A stretch of DNA of 8,037 bases from Xanthobacteraceae bacterium (GCA_030043175.1 JASHYD010001098.1:1-8037); one strand, 5' to 3'. Counted from the stretch's first letter, positions 1-7,564 are shown. The notes: generated by a model not told the origin, from the letters alone. Translations and numbers: made by a program.

Positions 1-1
1 C

Positions 2-2347
2 GATCTCTGGCGTGTCATGGATGCGGCATTCGATGCCGAACTGGCCGAAGCCAAGAGCTCCGTTCAGGGGTTTCTCAAGTCCCGTCACCCCGCCTGGAAT
101 CTGGTTGGGCGCGTACATTTCAACCTCGCGGAAAACCGGAAGGACGAAGAAGCGCCATTCGCCTTCCTCGCCACCTACACGACCCGGTTGTCGGCGCAGG
201 CCAAGGCGCAGCACATGCCACTCGGCACGGCCTTGCAGGAATATGCCGGGGCCAAGAACCGCGAGCGTCTGCTGTCACTGCTTATGCCGGTTCAGCGCGC
301 TGCCCAGCAATGCAGCTGGTTGAAGGCGATGATCGACGGCGGCGAAATCTATCATCCACTGCGTTGGCGCTCGCAACAGGCACTGCAATTTCTGAGGGAT
401 GCGCCGGCACTGGAACGCGCCGGTGTCGTCGTGCGAATGCCCGCGAACTGGCGCATGAACCGACCCGCGCGCCCCCAGGTGAAGGCCGCTGTCGGCGGTA
501 GCGCGCCCGCCCAGCTTGGGCTGGAAGCGCTGCTTGATTTTCGCATGGAGGTAACGCTCGACGGCGAAACGCTAACCAGGGCCGAGATCAAGTGTCTGCT
601 GGCGCAGTCTGATGGGCTCGTCTTCCTGCGCGGCAAGTGGGTCGAAATCGATCATGAACGATTGAAGAGGACCCTTGATAAATTCCATGCGATCGAGCGC
701 CGCGCCGCCGCCGAGGGACTGTCGTTCGGCGAGGCCGTGCGACTGCTGGCGCGGGCCGGGATCTCTGGTGATACCGCTGATGTCCACCACGATATCGAGT
801 GGAGCCAGACGGTGGCAGGTCCGTGGCTAGCGCAGACGCTAGCCGAGCTGCGTCGGCCGGACGGTTCTGTCCGCGTCGACCCCGGTCAATCCCTCAAGGG
901 CACGCTGCGGCCTTATCAGCAGACCGGCGTACAATGGCTGCATCTGCTCGCGAGGCTCAGCCTCGGCGCCTGCCTCGCCGACGACATGGGCCTCGGCAAG
1001 ACCATTCAGGTACTGTCACTGCTGCTGGTGCTGAAGGGGCAGGCTGGTGGCAAGAGCAAGCCGTCGTTGCTGGTGGCGCCGGCCTCGCTGCTCGCCAACT
1101 GGGCGGCGGAGATCGCCCGTTTCGCACCGGGCCTCACGGCGAAGGTGGTTCATCCATCGATGATGCCGGCGGGCGAACTTAAGTCGGGTAGCACCGGTGA
1201 CCTGGCCAATATCGATCTCGCCATCACCAGCTATGGCTTTCTCGCGCGGGTGCCGTGGCTGGGCGCGACCTCGTGGCGGCTCGCGATTGTCGACGAGGCA
1301 CAGGCCATCAAAAATCCCCTCGCCAAGCAGACGAAGACCGTCAAGCAACTTAAAGCCGATGCGCGCATCGCATTGACCGGGACCCCAATCGAAAATCGGC
1401 TCGGCGACCTTTGGTCGATCTTTGACTTCATCAATCCGGGGCTGCTCGGATCGTCCAAGCAGTTCTCGGCCTATGTCAGGCGACTGGAGGAGAGTGGGGT
1501 GTCCAACCCCTATGGCCCGCTACGTGAACTGGTACGGCCCTATGTCCTGCGACGAATGAAGACCGATAAGAGCATCATCGCCGACTTGCCGGATAAGACC
1601 GAGGTGAAGGCCTTCTGTCCGTTGAGCCCTAGGCAAGCGGCACTCTACCAGCAGGCGGTCGACGATTTTGCGGGGCAGCTCGACGGCTCCGAGAGTATCG
1701 AACGCAAAGGCATGGTCCTGGCCCTGCTGACGCGGCTAAAGCAGATCTGCAACCATCCCTCGCAATGGCTCGGCGACGACTCCTGGGCGGAGCAGGACAG
1801 CGGCAAGTTCAGCCGCCTGCGTGACATCACCGAGGAGATCGCCTCCAGGCAGGAGAAGGCGCTGATCTTCACGCAGTTCAAGGAGGCGACTGCGCCGTTG
1901 GCGGGATTTCTGCGCTCCGTATTCGACCGCGATGGTCTCGTTCTCCATGGAGAGACGGCGGTCGCAAAACGTAAGGAGCTGGTCCGTCGGTTTCAGGAGG
2001 ACGACGACATCCCGTTCTTCGTGCTGTCGGTCAAGGCCGGCGGCGCGGGGCTCAATCTGACCGCGGCGTCGCATGTGATCCACTTCGACCGATGGTGGAA
2101 TCCAGCTGTTGAAAACCAAGCGACCGACCGTGCATTCCGGATCGGTCAGACCAAGAATGTTCTCGTGCACAAATTCGTCTGCCGCGGCACCGTCGAAGAG
2201 AAGATCGACAAGATGATCGAGGCGAAGCAGCAAATCACCGGGGATTTCCTTGGTGCTGGCGCGCAGGCTGTGCTGACCGAAATGCAAGACGATGAGCTGC
2301 TCAGGTTCGTCACATTGGATTTGGCTGCGGCTATGAAGGAGAGCTAG
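2..2347 (+). CDS. SNF2-family DEAD/DEAH-box helicase (5' partial)
   Basis: This is an ATP-dependent SWI2/SNF2 superfamily 2 DNA translocase. The frame is open to the left edge without a stop, and the residues before the first ATG (base 17) look like continuing protein, so the true start lies upstream; at least 781 codons are present. Counting from that ATG, residues about 166-250 resemble the SNF2 helicase-associated domain (PF12419). The ATPase core follows: a Q-motif-like PYQQTGVQWL near 299, Walker A DDMGLGKT at 322-329 (Lys328), DEAQ box at 426-429, and LTGTP motif III at 453-457. The C-terminal helicase lobe has KALIFTQF, a GGAGLNL motif V, DRWWNP and the motif VI arginines in RAFRIGQ at 705-711. 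All motifs are intact, so the protein should be active. It is probably co-transcribed with the SWIM gene 2 nt downstream. Its role is inferred to be DNA or nucleoprotein remodelling; the exact substrate is unknown. Confidence 0.97.
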   Translation, partial: DLWRVMDAAFDAELAEAKSSVQGFLKSRHPAWNLVGRVHFNLAENRKDEEAPFAFLATYTTRLSAQAKAQHMPLGTALQEYAGAKNRERLLSLLMPVQRAAQQCSWLKAMIDGGEIYHPLRWRSQQALQFLRDAPALERAGVVVRMPANWRMNRPARPQVKAAVGGSAPAQLGLEALLDFRMEVTLDGETLTRAEIKCLLAQSDGLVFLRGKWVEIDHERLKRTLDKFHAIERRAAAEGLSFGEAVRLLARAGISGDTADVHHDIEWSQTVAGPWLAQTLAELRRPDGSVRVDPGQSLKGTLRPYQQTGVQWLHLLARLSLGACLADDMGLGKTIQVLSLLLVLKGQAGGKSKPSLLVAPASLLANWAAEIARFAPGLTAKVVHPSMMPAGELKSGSTGDLANIDLAITSYGFLARVPWLGATSWRLAIVDEAQAIKNPLAKQTKTVKQLKADARIALTGTPIENRLGDLWSIFDFINPGLLGSSKQFSAYVRRLEESGVSNPYGPLRELVRPYVLRRMKTDKSIIADLPDKTEVKAFCPLSPRQAALYQQAVDDFAGQLDGSESIERKGMVLALLTRLKQICNHPSQWLGDDSWAEQDSGKFSRLRDITEEIASRQEKALIFTQFKEATAPLAGFLRSVFDRDGLVLHGETAVAKRKELVRRFQEDDDIPFFVLSVKAGGAGLNLTAASHVIHFDRWWNPAVENQATDRAFRIGQTKNVLVHKFVCRGTVEEKIDKMIEAKQQITGDFLGAGAQAVLTEMQDDELLRFVTLDLAAAMKES

Positions 2348-2349
2348 CG

Positions 2350-3291
2350 ATGCGCGATTTCGGCTTCGGGTTGCGGAACTACGTCTCAGTGGCCGACCGG
2401 CGCCTGAAGGCCCAAAAGGCACTGGCCAAACTCGGGAAGCAGGGACACGCAATTGCGCCGGTCACGATCGAGGGGCGCAAGATCGCGAAGAATTTTTGGG
2501 GCAAATCATGGTGCAGCAATCTCGAGCGATACAGCGACTTCGCCAGTCGCCTGCCGCGCGGCCGAAGCTACGTCTGTAACGGATTAGTCGTCGACCTTCA
2601 GATCACCAGGGGCAGGATCGCCGCAAAGGTCAGCGGCTCCAAACTCTACGATGTTGCGATCACAATTGCCCCCGTCGCCGCAAAACGGTGGCGATCCATT
2701 TGTTGCGATTGTGCTGGCTCGATCGATTCCCTGGTGGAACTCCTGCAGGGTCGCCTCGCTAAAGCAATAATGGACCGGGTCTGTCGCGATGGCGACGGTC
2801 TGTTTCCCGCGCCCGACGAAATCAAGTTCTCGTGCACGTGCCCGGATTGGGCGAATATGTGCAAACACGTCGCGGCGACGCTTTATGGCGTCGGCGCCCG
2901 GCTCGACGAACGGCCCCAACTGGTGTTCGTGCTGCGCGGCGTCGACGAAGGAGAATTGCTTGCCGGCGCGGGTCGGGACTTGGCGCGCACGAGTTCGCCA
3001 GCCGATTCGCGTGCGGTGCTGGATACCGGTGACATGGCCGCTCTCTTTGAACTTGATTTGGTCGAAGCCGACTCTGTGGAATCTCTCGTTTCCGCCGTCG
3101 CAGAAGCTCCTGGGCAGACCAAGGCCGCAAAGAAGGGCAAGTCTCCAGCGGCGACGCAAACGGCCAACACACAGAACCAGGCTTCGCCGCTGCGCATGAG
3201 ATCAGCGCGAGCTGCAAAGAGCCCGATCAGAAAAAAGCATGGACATCCTCGAGCGAAGCGCGACGCTCGGCAATCGCCTGGATTAGAATAG
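2350..3291 (+). CDS. SWIM zinc-finger domain protein, partner of the SNF2 ATPase
   Basis: The 313-residue protein carries a SWIM zinc-binding motif of the form CxCx6CxH: Cys162, Cys164, Cys171 and His173, in the context FSCTCPDWANMCKH. The N-terminal part has FWGKSWCSNLERY and PRGRSYVCNG, segments typical of bacterial SWIM proteins encoded beside SNF2 ATPases. The last ~60 residues are a Lys/Arg/Ala-rich low-complexity tail, probably disordered and able to contact nucleic acid. The ATG is supported by AGGAG at 2337-2341, 8 nt upstream, inside the end of the SNF2 gene; only 2 nt separate that stop from this start, so translational coupling is likely. SWIM domains are known to bind DNA or proteins, and SWIM/SNF2 neighbours are a recognised bacterial association (for example ywqB/ywqA of Bacillus subtilis). 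That this protein guides or regulates the translocase is inference. Confidence 0.95.
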   Translation: MRDFGFGLRNYVSVADRRLKAQKALAKLGKQGHAIAPVTIEGRKIAKNFWGKSWCSNLERYSDFASRLPRGRSYVCNGLVVDLQITRGRIAAKVSGSKLYDVAITIAPVAAKRWRSICCDCAGSIDSLVELLQGRLAKAIMDRVCRDGDGLFPAPDEIKFSCTCPDWANMCKHVAATLYGVGARLDERPQLVFVLRGVDEGELLAGAGRDLARTSSPADSRAVLDTGDMAALFELDLVEADSVESLVSAVAEAPGQTKAAKKGKSPAATQTANTQNQASPLRMRSARAAKSPIRKKHGHPRAKRDARQSPGLE

Positions 3292-4790
3292 TGCTCGTCG
3301 ATGTGGGTATCTTAGCGCTTATGCGAGTGGACCCAATCTGCATTTCCAGTGGCGGTTGTGCCGTTCGGCAAATGCGGCGATGTGGCCGCTGGCCAAATCC
3401 GGAGGACATTTTCGCACGCTCGCAAACGATCAGCGCCAAGATCCGAACACGTTGGATGAAACGGAATTGTGTCCAGACCCAAAGATCTGCGCGATCGTCT
3501 CTTCAAGCTGGCTGAAACAGACAAATGCGCAGGGGTTCGGGTGCGAGCGTGACCTTGTCGAGCGACCTGACTTGAAACACGGAGCCTCGCCTCCTTTGGT
3601 CATGGTTCCCAGCCAGCAATTTCATTGACACGTCATTGATACCCAGTCCGCGCTAAAGTATTGATGACCTCTCTTGCGGACCGCATGGTTTGGTCCGATC
3701 CGCGCAAAACTCCGGGACAGGAAATAATAGTCGTAATTCCGTTCTGATTGATGTCCTGATAGGAGAAGCCATTTTTATCGCCTGGCGAGCCAAACGAGGC
3801 ATCTCTCGGGTCCCGCGACTTCAGCGCACTTTGGAATTGAGAAGTGCGGCGGACGGCGGGGGCCTGATGCTGGCCGGCGACGCCACATTGTGACGGTCGC
3901 GACTGACCGGGGCGATCGCCATGTGTGTCTCGTTTTTTCATCATCAATGTCATATTTATTAGCTTGAATTTGTTAGCACTGAAGTCATTGATACTTCATC
4001 GGAAGATTTGATCGTGCTTGAGATCGTTCGCTAACCGCCTGAATATTGAATTCTTCATACGATTAGGTATACAACCCGCTGCTGGGCGCCGCGGATATGC
4101 TATAGTCGGCTGCCTCAGGCTTAACGAGTACAATCGTTTTCTATGCGCGCGGTCTGACGGCGGTTGATGCTGTGTCTGAAAAGGGTTTTAACGATTTGAT
4201 CGAGGACCATATTCCGCCGCAGCACCTCATGCCGGCGGGAGTTTCCAGGTTCGTTGGTTCGCGCCTGACTTTTCTGCCCGAAAGCACCGGCGGTTGACAC
4301 TAGGGTTGGTATCCAGGACGCATTCTCGAGTGAGCGCGCATGCGTCCGAGCGAGTACGACTGCGCGATTGGTTTCGGCGCGCGAGAGCATGAGGCAGCGG
4401 GCTCTGCTCGCACTTTTGAAGGTTGTTGCCGCAGTCCAGGTGGGGCAGTTGGGTCAAGAAAGACCCACTTCAGCACAGAACCGGGGGTGCCGCTCTCCAT
4501 CGGCTGTGGATATTTCACCGATGACAAGCGCGCCAGACAGGCGGCTGGTGTACTACCGTTGGCGGCTGCTACATCCTTCCCGACCGTCGGCGGACGTTGC
4601 CGAGCGTCGGTCGGCAAACGACCGGAATGGTGGAATGCGCGCGGCGCGAAGATTTTCCCGGACCACCCACTCGGTTCACCCCACCCAGGGAAAATCAGTG
4701 CGACGGTGTTCGGGTGTGCGCACCAAACTCACTCGGCGTGGTGAAGTGGACGGCACAGTGGGGGCAACACAGCCCCAGGAAGGAACATCC
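3292..4790. other. 1.5-kb stretch without a convincing gene
   Basis: Open frames here are short, lack good ribosome binding sites and show no family I recognise. A GTG-started 27-codon frame at 3469-3552 (start MSRPKDLRDRLFKLAE) reads like a protein N-terminus but is too short to call. A minus-strand frame at 3633-3953 has no Shine-Dalgarno. Bases about 3940-4080 are distinctly AT-rich and contain an inverted repeat TGAAGT/ACTTCA (3980-3985 and 3993-3998, 7-nt loop) and a GTATAC palindrome at 4067-4072. An imperfect GC-rich inverted repeat lies at 4595-4620 (CGTTGCCGA against TCGGCAAACG). No strong intrinsic terminator follows the SWIM gene: the short hairpins near 3358-3405 lack a T-run. The region may hold decayed genes or regulatory DNA. 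Confidence 0.6.
4777..4785 (+). promoter_or_regulatory. Ribosome binding site choosing the start at 4791
   Basis: AGGAAGGAA ends 5 nt before the ATG at 4791. The frame is open upstream to an ATG at 4368, but no comparable purine-rich site precedes the earlier start codons, so this site fixes the start and makes the protein 145 rather than 286 residues. Confidence 0.7.
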
Positions 4791-5228
4791 ATGTACGACG
4801 ACAGCGCGGTGTCACGCCGGCTGCGGCTGGCGAGCTGGCCGGTCGCCGCCATGACGCCGGCAGCCACCGAGGATCCGGTGTTCGCCGCCATCACGCGGCA
4901 CCGCGAGGCCGAGCGCGCATTCTCAGCTGCGTTGCGCGATGATGCATACGGCGCGGCGGCAGTTGCCGCGCTCGACCGCGCACACCACGCGCTCGTCGAT
5001 TGGCTGACGACATCGCCAACCACGATGGCCGGCGTGCTGGCGACGCTGGATTACGCCGCATCTCCGCTCGGTGGTGAGCCCGGCGATCGCACCGTTCTCT
5101 CCGATGTGTGGGACTCGGTCGAGCGGCTCGAGCGGCCGGCACGGGAGTTCCCCGCGTTGGTCGCCGCGGCGCTGCGCAAGCTGGTCACGCACCGGTTTCA
5201 CTCGACCGGAGACACCTCATCGGTGTGA
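4791..5228 (+). CDS. Hypothetical 145-residue helical protein
   Basis: I do not recognise a characterised family. The protein begins MYDDSAVSRRLRLASWPVAA. The core, DPVFAAITRHREAERAF at about residues 29-45, resembles the opening of a group of small uncharacterised rhizobial proteins that typically start with DP(V/I)FAAIE.HR and continue as an Ala-rich helix, a TTxPTTxAGVxA stretch (here TTSPTTMAGVLATL) and a C-terminal helix. That resemblance is from memory of protein style and is not a database result. There is no convincing signal peptide, although the RR followed by a weakly hydrophobic stretch at residues 9-20 may be a remnant of one: some relatives appear to carry an N-terminal leader. 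No catalytic motif is visible. The gene stands alone, with about 1.5 kb of gene-free DNA before it and 0.8 kb after it. I see no clear promoter or terminator. Confidence 0.75.
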   Translation: MYDDSAVSRRLRLASWPVAAMTPAATEDPVFAAITRHREAERAFSAALRDDAYGAAAVAALDRAHHALVDWLTTSPTTMAGVLATLDYAASPLGGEPGDRTVLSDVWDSVERLERPAREFPALVAAALRKLVTHRFHSTGDTSSV

Positions 5229-5880
5229 CAGTCCGGGCGCTCGCGGATGCGGCTCACGAACAGACACGCATAGCGCGGCGCCGGACAGAGCCATTCTACG
5301 GACTCGAAGACCGCATTGGGCTTTTTGGAATAGGCTTGTACCGAAGCCGAGAGAACCGTTGTCGGGTAGTGAGGTGAACGACCGTCCTGCCGCGGACGCT
5401 CATCAGGCCGTGTTCGCAACACATCGTTGCTTTCTGACCGGATCACACAATGCCCGAAAAGATAACCGCAGCGCGACCGATGTGCCGGCGCGAATCGCGC
5501 TGCCTTTGCGACTCAATACACCTCGGGTCACTGATTTGGCATCAAGCCGATCCCTTCCCGACGGCTCGCACGCACTGTAGCGCCTATCCTGGCGCCCTTC
5601 CATAGTGCGCGAACTCGCGAACCGCATTGCTCGGCTTCGGATTCACCCCCTACGATGGCGTTGCGACCGTAGTCCAGCTAAAGGTCGGGTCATCTCGCGT
5701 CGCGTCGCCGGTGGGTTCGCAATACCGCAAGCGCGGCAGCAAGGTACCGGTGATGCCGGCGACGGCTCAAACCCGTCCGCGCGGAAATCGACTATTCTGG
5801 CGCACCGTCGCCTGCTGAGAAATACGACAGCGCGAAGAGGGTGTGATCGAGCGGCGGGCCCGCGGCAACTGAGACCGGGT
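5229..5880. other. Gene-free stretch between the 145-residue CDS and the repeat-protein promoter region
   Basis: GC-rich sequence with overlapping short frames in several phases and none with a credible ribosome binding site or family signature. A 63-codon frame at 5627-5818 (contains TPYDGVATVVQLKVGSSR) has a protein-like feel but only a TTG start and no Shine-Dalgarno. No tRNA, terminator or repeat was recognised. Confidence 0.5.
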
Positions 5881-5883
5881 TTA

Positions 5884-5912
5884 TGTATACGCAGCCACTT
5901 GCTGCGTATACA
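5884..5912. repeat. Perfect 12-bp inverted repeat, candidate operator
   Basis: TGTATACGCAGC (5884-5895) and its exact reverse complement GCTGCGTATACA (5901-5912) flank the 5-nt loop CACTT. Each arm contains the 6-bp palindrome GTATAC (5885-5890 and 5906-5911). The two copies are 21 bp apart, two helical turns, so a dimeric regulator could occupy both on one DNA face. It sits about 37 bp upstream of the candidate -35 box of the repeat-protein gene. The lack of a T-run argues against an intrinsic terminator. Dyads centred on GTATAC are reminiscent of GntR-type operators, but the regulator is unknown. Confidence 0.6.
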
Positions 5913-5948
5913 ATATCATGAATACAATCTGATTGTTATCGAAATGTA

Positions 5949-5978
5949 TTGCTGATGCCATTAAACGCACCATAATAT
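5949..5978 (+). promoter_or_regulatory. Candidate sigma-70 promoter of the repeat-protein gene
   Basis: TTGCTG (5949-5954) lies 17 nt before ATAATA (5972-5977), inside an AT-rich patch that contrasts with the GC-rich flanks. Transcription would begin near 5985 and leave a leader of about 80 nt before the ATG at 6066. A 13-bp odd palindrome ACAATC-T-GATTGT (5924-5936) sits just upstream. The call rests on sequence resemblance only. Confidence 0.4.
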
Positions 5979-6051
5979 CGGTGACATTTGAATGAGCCCC
6001 CATCGTAGAGCATTGGCTCAATCTCGAAGAGCTTCACGCACAGCCGCCTGC

Positions 6052-6057
6052 AGGAGG
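6052..6057 (+). promoter_or_regulatory. Strong Shine-Dalgarno deciding the start at 6066
   Basis: A perfect AGGAGG is 8 nt from the ATG at 6066 and only 5 nt from the in-frame GTG at 6063. The ATG is therefore preferred. Confidence 0.8.
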
Positions 6058-6065
6058 CATCAGTG

Positions 6066-7502
6066 ATGGCCGTCGCTTCGACAAGCTATCCCTCGTCGAG
6101 CAGCAATATGCCCCTTTACGCCGGACCTCCGTCCAACATGACGAACGATCAATTGCAGGCCACATGGCAGGCGGTACAGCAGCAGGCGCGCGCCTTGCCG
6201 AGTGACCAAAGGGAGCATTCGGAGGATGCCGCGTTGATACAGCTCTACCGGAGCGGGCGGATCAGCGCGCAGGACCTGGATTCGTTGTTGACCAAGGCCG
6301 CTGACCAGAACCCGCAAGTGGATCCGGGAAAAGAGGCTGTGGCGAGATTGCAAGCCGAAGGTCTGAAGCTGACCGGACAGCAAAAGGACGCGATCGAGAA
6401 ATCAGCACGCAATCAGGCCGCGCAAGCGAAGGTCGCGGATGCCGAAAGACTTCTCAACTTAGAGCGATCGGCGCCGGGCCAAGATTCGAGCCAAGTGCTG
6501 TCAATTGGAATAACGATCTTTGATGCCAACGGTAATCAGCAACACTTGCTGGTGCGCAACACCGGGCCGGGCGCGAATTCCATCCAACAGATCCATGACC
6601 TTGGGGACGGTTACCGTGACCAGGTGTTGATCGACGCCGCCGAGGACCAGCTTGAGGCCGAGATGGCAGCGACGCCTTCGGACCAACGCAAAAAGCTGTC
6701 AGAGAAGGTGCACGCGCCGGGCGGCACCTACGATGTGACGCTCGATACGAATGGGAAGCTGAGTGTCACCAAGGAAACAGGATTTTGGGGCAGCATCCTG
6801 CATGGCTTGGAAGCGATCGCTCCCATTGCGTTGGCGGCCATCCCCGGGGTCGGGCCGATCGCCGCCGCCGCCTATCTAGGCGCTACAGGCGGGTATGATA
6901 TTGCCAACGGAAATATTGCCGGTGGGCTCGCCGACATCGCCGGCGGCATGGCCGGCGTCGGCGGGTTCGTCGGCGGCGCGATCGGGTCCGCCATCCAGGA
7001 TGCCGCCACGGTCACCCAATACGGCGACCAAGCCTACAGTGCGGTGAGCAGCGGCAATCTCAGGGGCTTGATCAATGCAGGACTCGGGGCGGCGCCCGGC
7101 ATTACCAATCTGGCGAACGACCTCGGCGCGTCCGGCGATTTCGTCGACACCGAGGAAGCCGTTGCAGGCGAGATTGGGACATGGGCCAGTGTCAGCCGAG
7201 CCGGACAGGCTGCACTGAATACCATCGATACCGGAAACATTTTCGGCGGTGTCTCAAGCTTCGCCGCGTTAGCGCCCACAATGCTAGGATTGTTTGGCGA
7301 CGAGGGCAACAGCTTGGCATCGTCGGTTCAACCAGCGCTGAGCGAAATCGCGTCAGCCGCAAAGCTTGGCCAGGCCCTCCAATCCACGGTGACGACCGCC
7401 CAACGGGGGAACGTGCTCGCGGCGATCTCAGGCATTACCAATCTGGCGAGCGACTTCGGCGTGTCCAGCGATTTCGTCGGCACCGCGTTCAACCAGCGCT
7501 GA
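6066..7502 (+). CDS. Repeat-containing, effector-like protein of unknown family (478 aa, C-terminally frameshifted)
   Basis: I do not recognise the family. Residues 2-14 are Ser-rich (AVASTSYPSSSSN) with no cleavable signal peptide, as in many type III-secreted proteins. Residues about 25-140 are Gln/Ala-rich and probably helical. A segment near 145-235 has strand-like stretches (VLSIGITIFDANGN, GTYDVTLDTNGKLSV). Residues 250-276 form a hydrophobic Gly/Ala/Pro segment (IAPIALAAIPGVGPIAAAAY) that could insert in a membrane. From 282 to the end lies an array of degenerate repeats, each opening with GN plus I, L or V (282, 330, 390, 448). The stop at 7500-7502 interrupts the last repeat; the matching continuation is in another frame. 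The start is set by the AGGAGG at 6052-6057, and a candidate promoter and inverted repeat lie upstream. No catalytic motif is visible. A secreted, host- or membrane-targeted role is inference; I found no convincing TtsI-binding (tts) box. It could equally be a toxin-like or surface protein. Confidence 0.85.
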   Translation: MAVASTSYPSSSSNMPLYAGPPSNMTNDQLQATWQAVQQQARALPSDQREHSEDAALIQLYRSGRISAQDLDSLLTKAADQNPQVDPGKEAVARLQAEGLKLTGQQKDAIEKSARNQAAQAKVADAERLLNLERSAPGQDSSQVLSIGITIFDANGNQQHLLVRNTGPGANSIQQIHDLGDGYRDQVLIDAAEDQLEAEMAATPSDQRKKLSEKVHAPGGTYDVTLDTNGKLSVTKETGFWGSILHGLEAIAPIALAAIPGVGPIAAAAYLGATGGYDIANGNIAGGLADIAGGMAGVGGFVGGAIGSAIQDAATVTQYGDQAYSAVSSGNLRGLINAGLGAAPGITNLANDLGASGDFVDTEEAVAGEIGTWASVSRAGQAALNTIDTGNIFGGVSSFAALAPTMLGLFGDEGNSLASSVQPALSEIASAAKLGQALQSTVTTAQRGNVLAAISGITNLASDFGVSSDFVGTAFNQR

Positions 7503-7564
7503 CCGAGGTCGCGTCAACCGCGCAGCTTGGCCAGGCTCTCCCCGGGAATTTTTCCTCGCGCTGA
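6909..7564 (+). repeat. Four degenerate 48-60-residue protein repeats
   Basis: Units start at bases 6909, 7053, 7233 and 7407 (Gly282, 330, 390, 448). They open with GNIAGG, GNLRGL, GNIFGG and GNVLAA; where complete they close with a helix containing YGDQA, RAGQA or KLGQA followed by a short TVSS/TIDT/TTAQR-like linker. Two pairs are also similar at DNA level: 7098-7152 with 7431-7485 (50 of 55 bases identical by hand alignment), and 7326-7380 with 7487-7541 (48 of 55). The last unit thus takes its first half from unit 2 and its second half from unit 3. Confidence 0.75.
7487..7564 (+). pseudogene. Out-of-frame C-terminus of the repeat protein
   Basis: Read from 7487 in the frame offset by two bases from the main gene, the sequence encodes VQPALTEVASTAQLGQAL and then PGNFSSR before TGA at 7562-7564. 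This matches VQPALSEIASAAKLGQAL of the preceding repeat (7326-7380), which is in the main frame. The ancestral protein therefore probably ended here, with about 26 more residues, and the current stop at 7500 results from a net loss of one base (or gain of two) near 7475-7487. No slippery sequence for programmed frameshifting is evident. Confidence 0.65.

Noticed and set aside
1736..2452. 238-codon minus-strand frame opposite the SNF2 gene
   Set aside because: It is the antisense shadow of a strongly supported coding region in GC-rich DNA.
2695..2715. ATCCATTTGTTGCGATTG as a nod-box-like element
   Set aside because: It lies inside the SWIM coding region and matches only a few consensus positions.
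3633..3953. Minus-strand open frame of 106 codons
   Set aside because: No Shine-Dalgarno, no recognised family and low-complexity composition; probably a chance frame.
3632..3994. 11-bp direct repeat GTCATTGATAC at 3632-3642 and 3984-3994, as possible attachment sites
   Set aside because: Several 11-bp matches are expected by chance in 8 kb, and no integrase or tRNA is nearby.
4265..4295. CTGACTTTT...CGAAAGC as a tts box
   Set aside because: The spacing between the two halves is four bases too long and no suitable gene follows closely.
6015..6047. Possible tts box (TtsI site) upstream of the effector-like gene: CTCGAAGAGCTT resembles TCGAAAGCT
   Set aside because: It needs an inserted base and the left half GTCAGCTT is poorly matched. 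It also lies downstream of the candidate promoter and only about 20-50 nt before the start codon, too close for an activator site.
6069..6092. Minus-strand tts-like match (AGCTTGTCGAA)
   Set aside because: Only the core matches, it lies inside the coding start, points away from the gene and leads to no minus-strand gene.
7536..7557. CCCCGGGAATTTTT as an intrinsic terminator after the repeat protein
   Set aside because: CCCGGG has no loop, so there is no real stem before the T-run, and the stretch lies within the ancestral coding frame.
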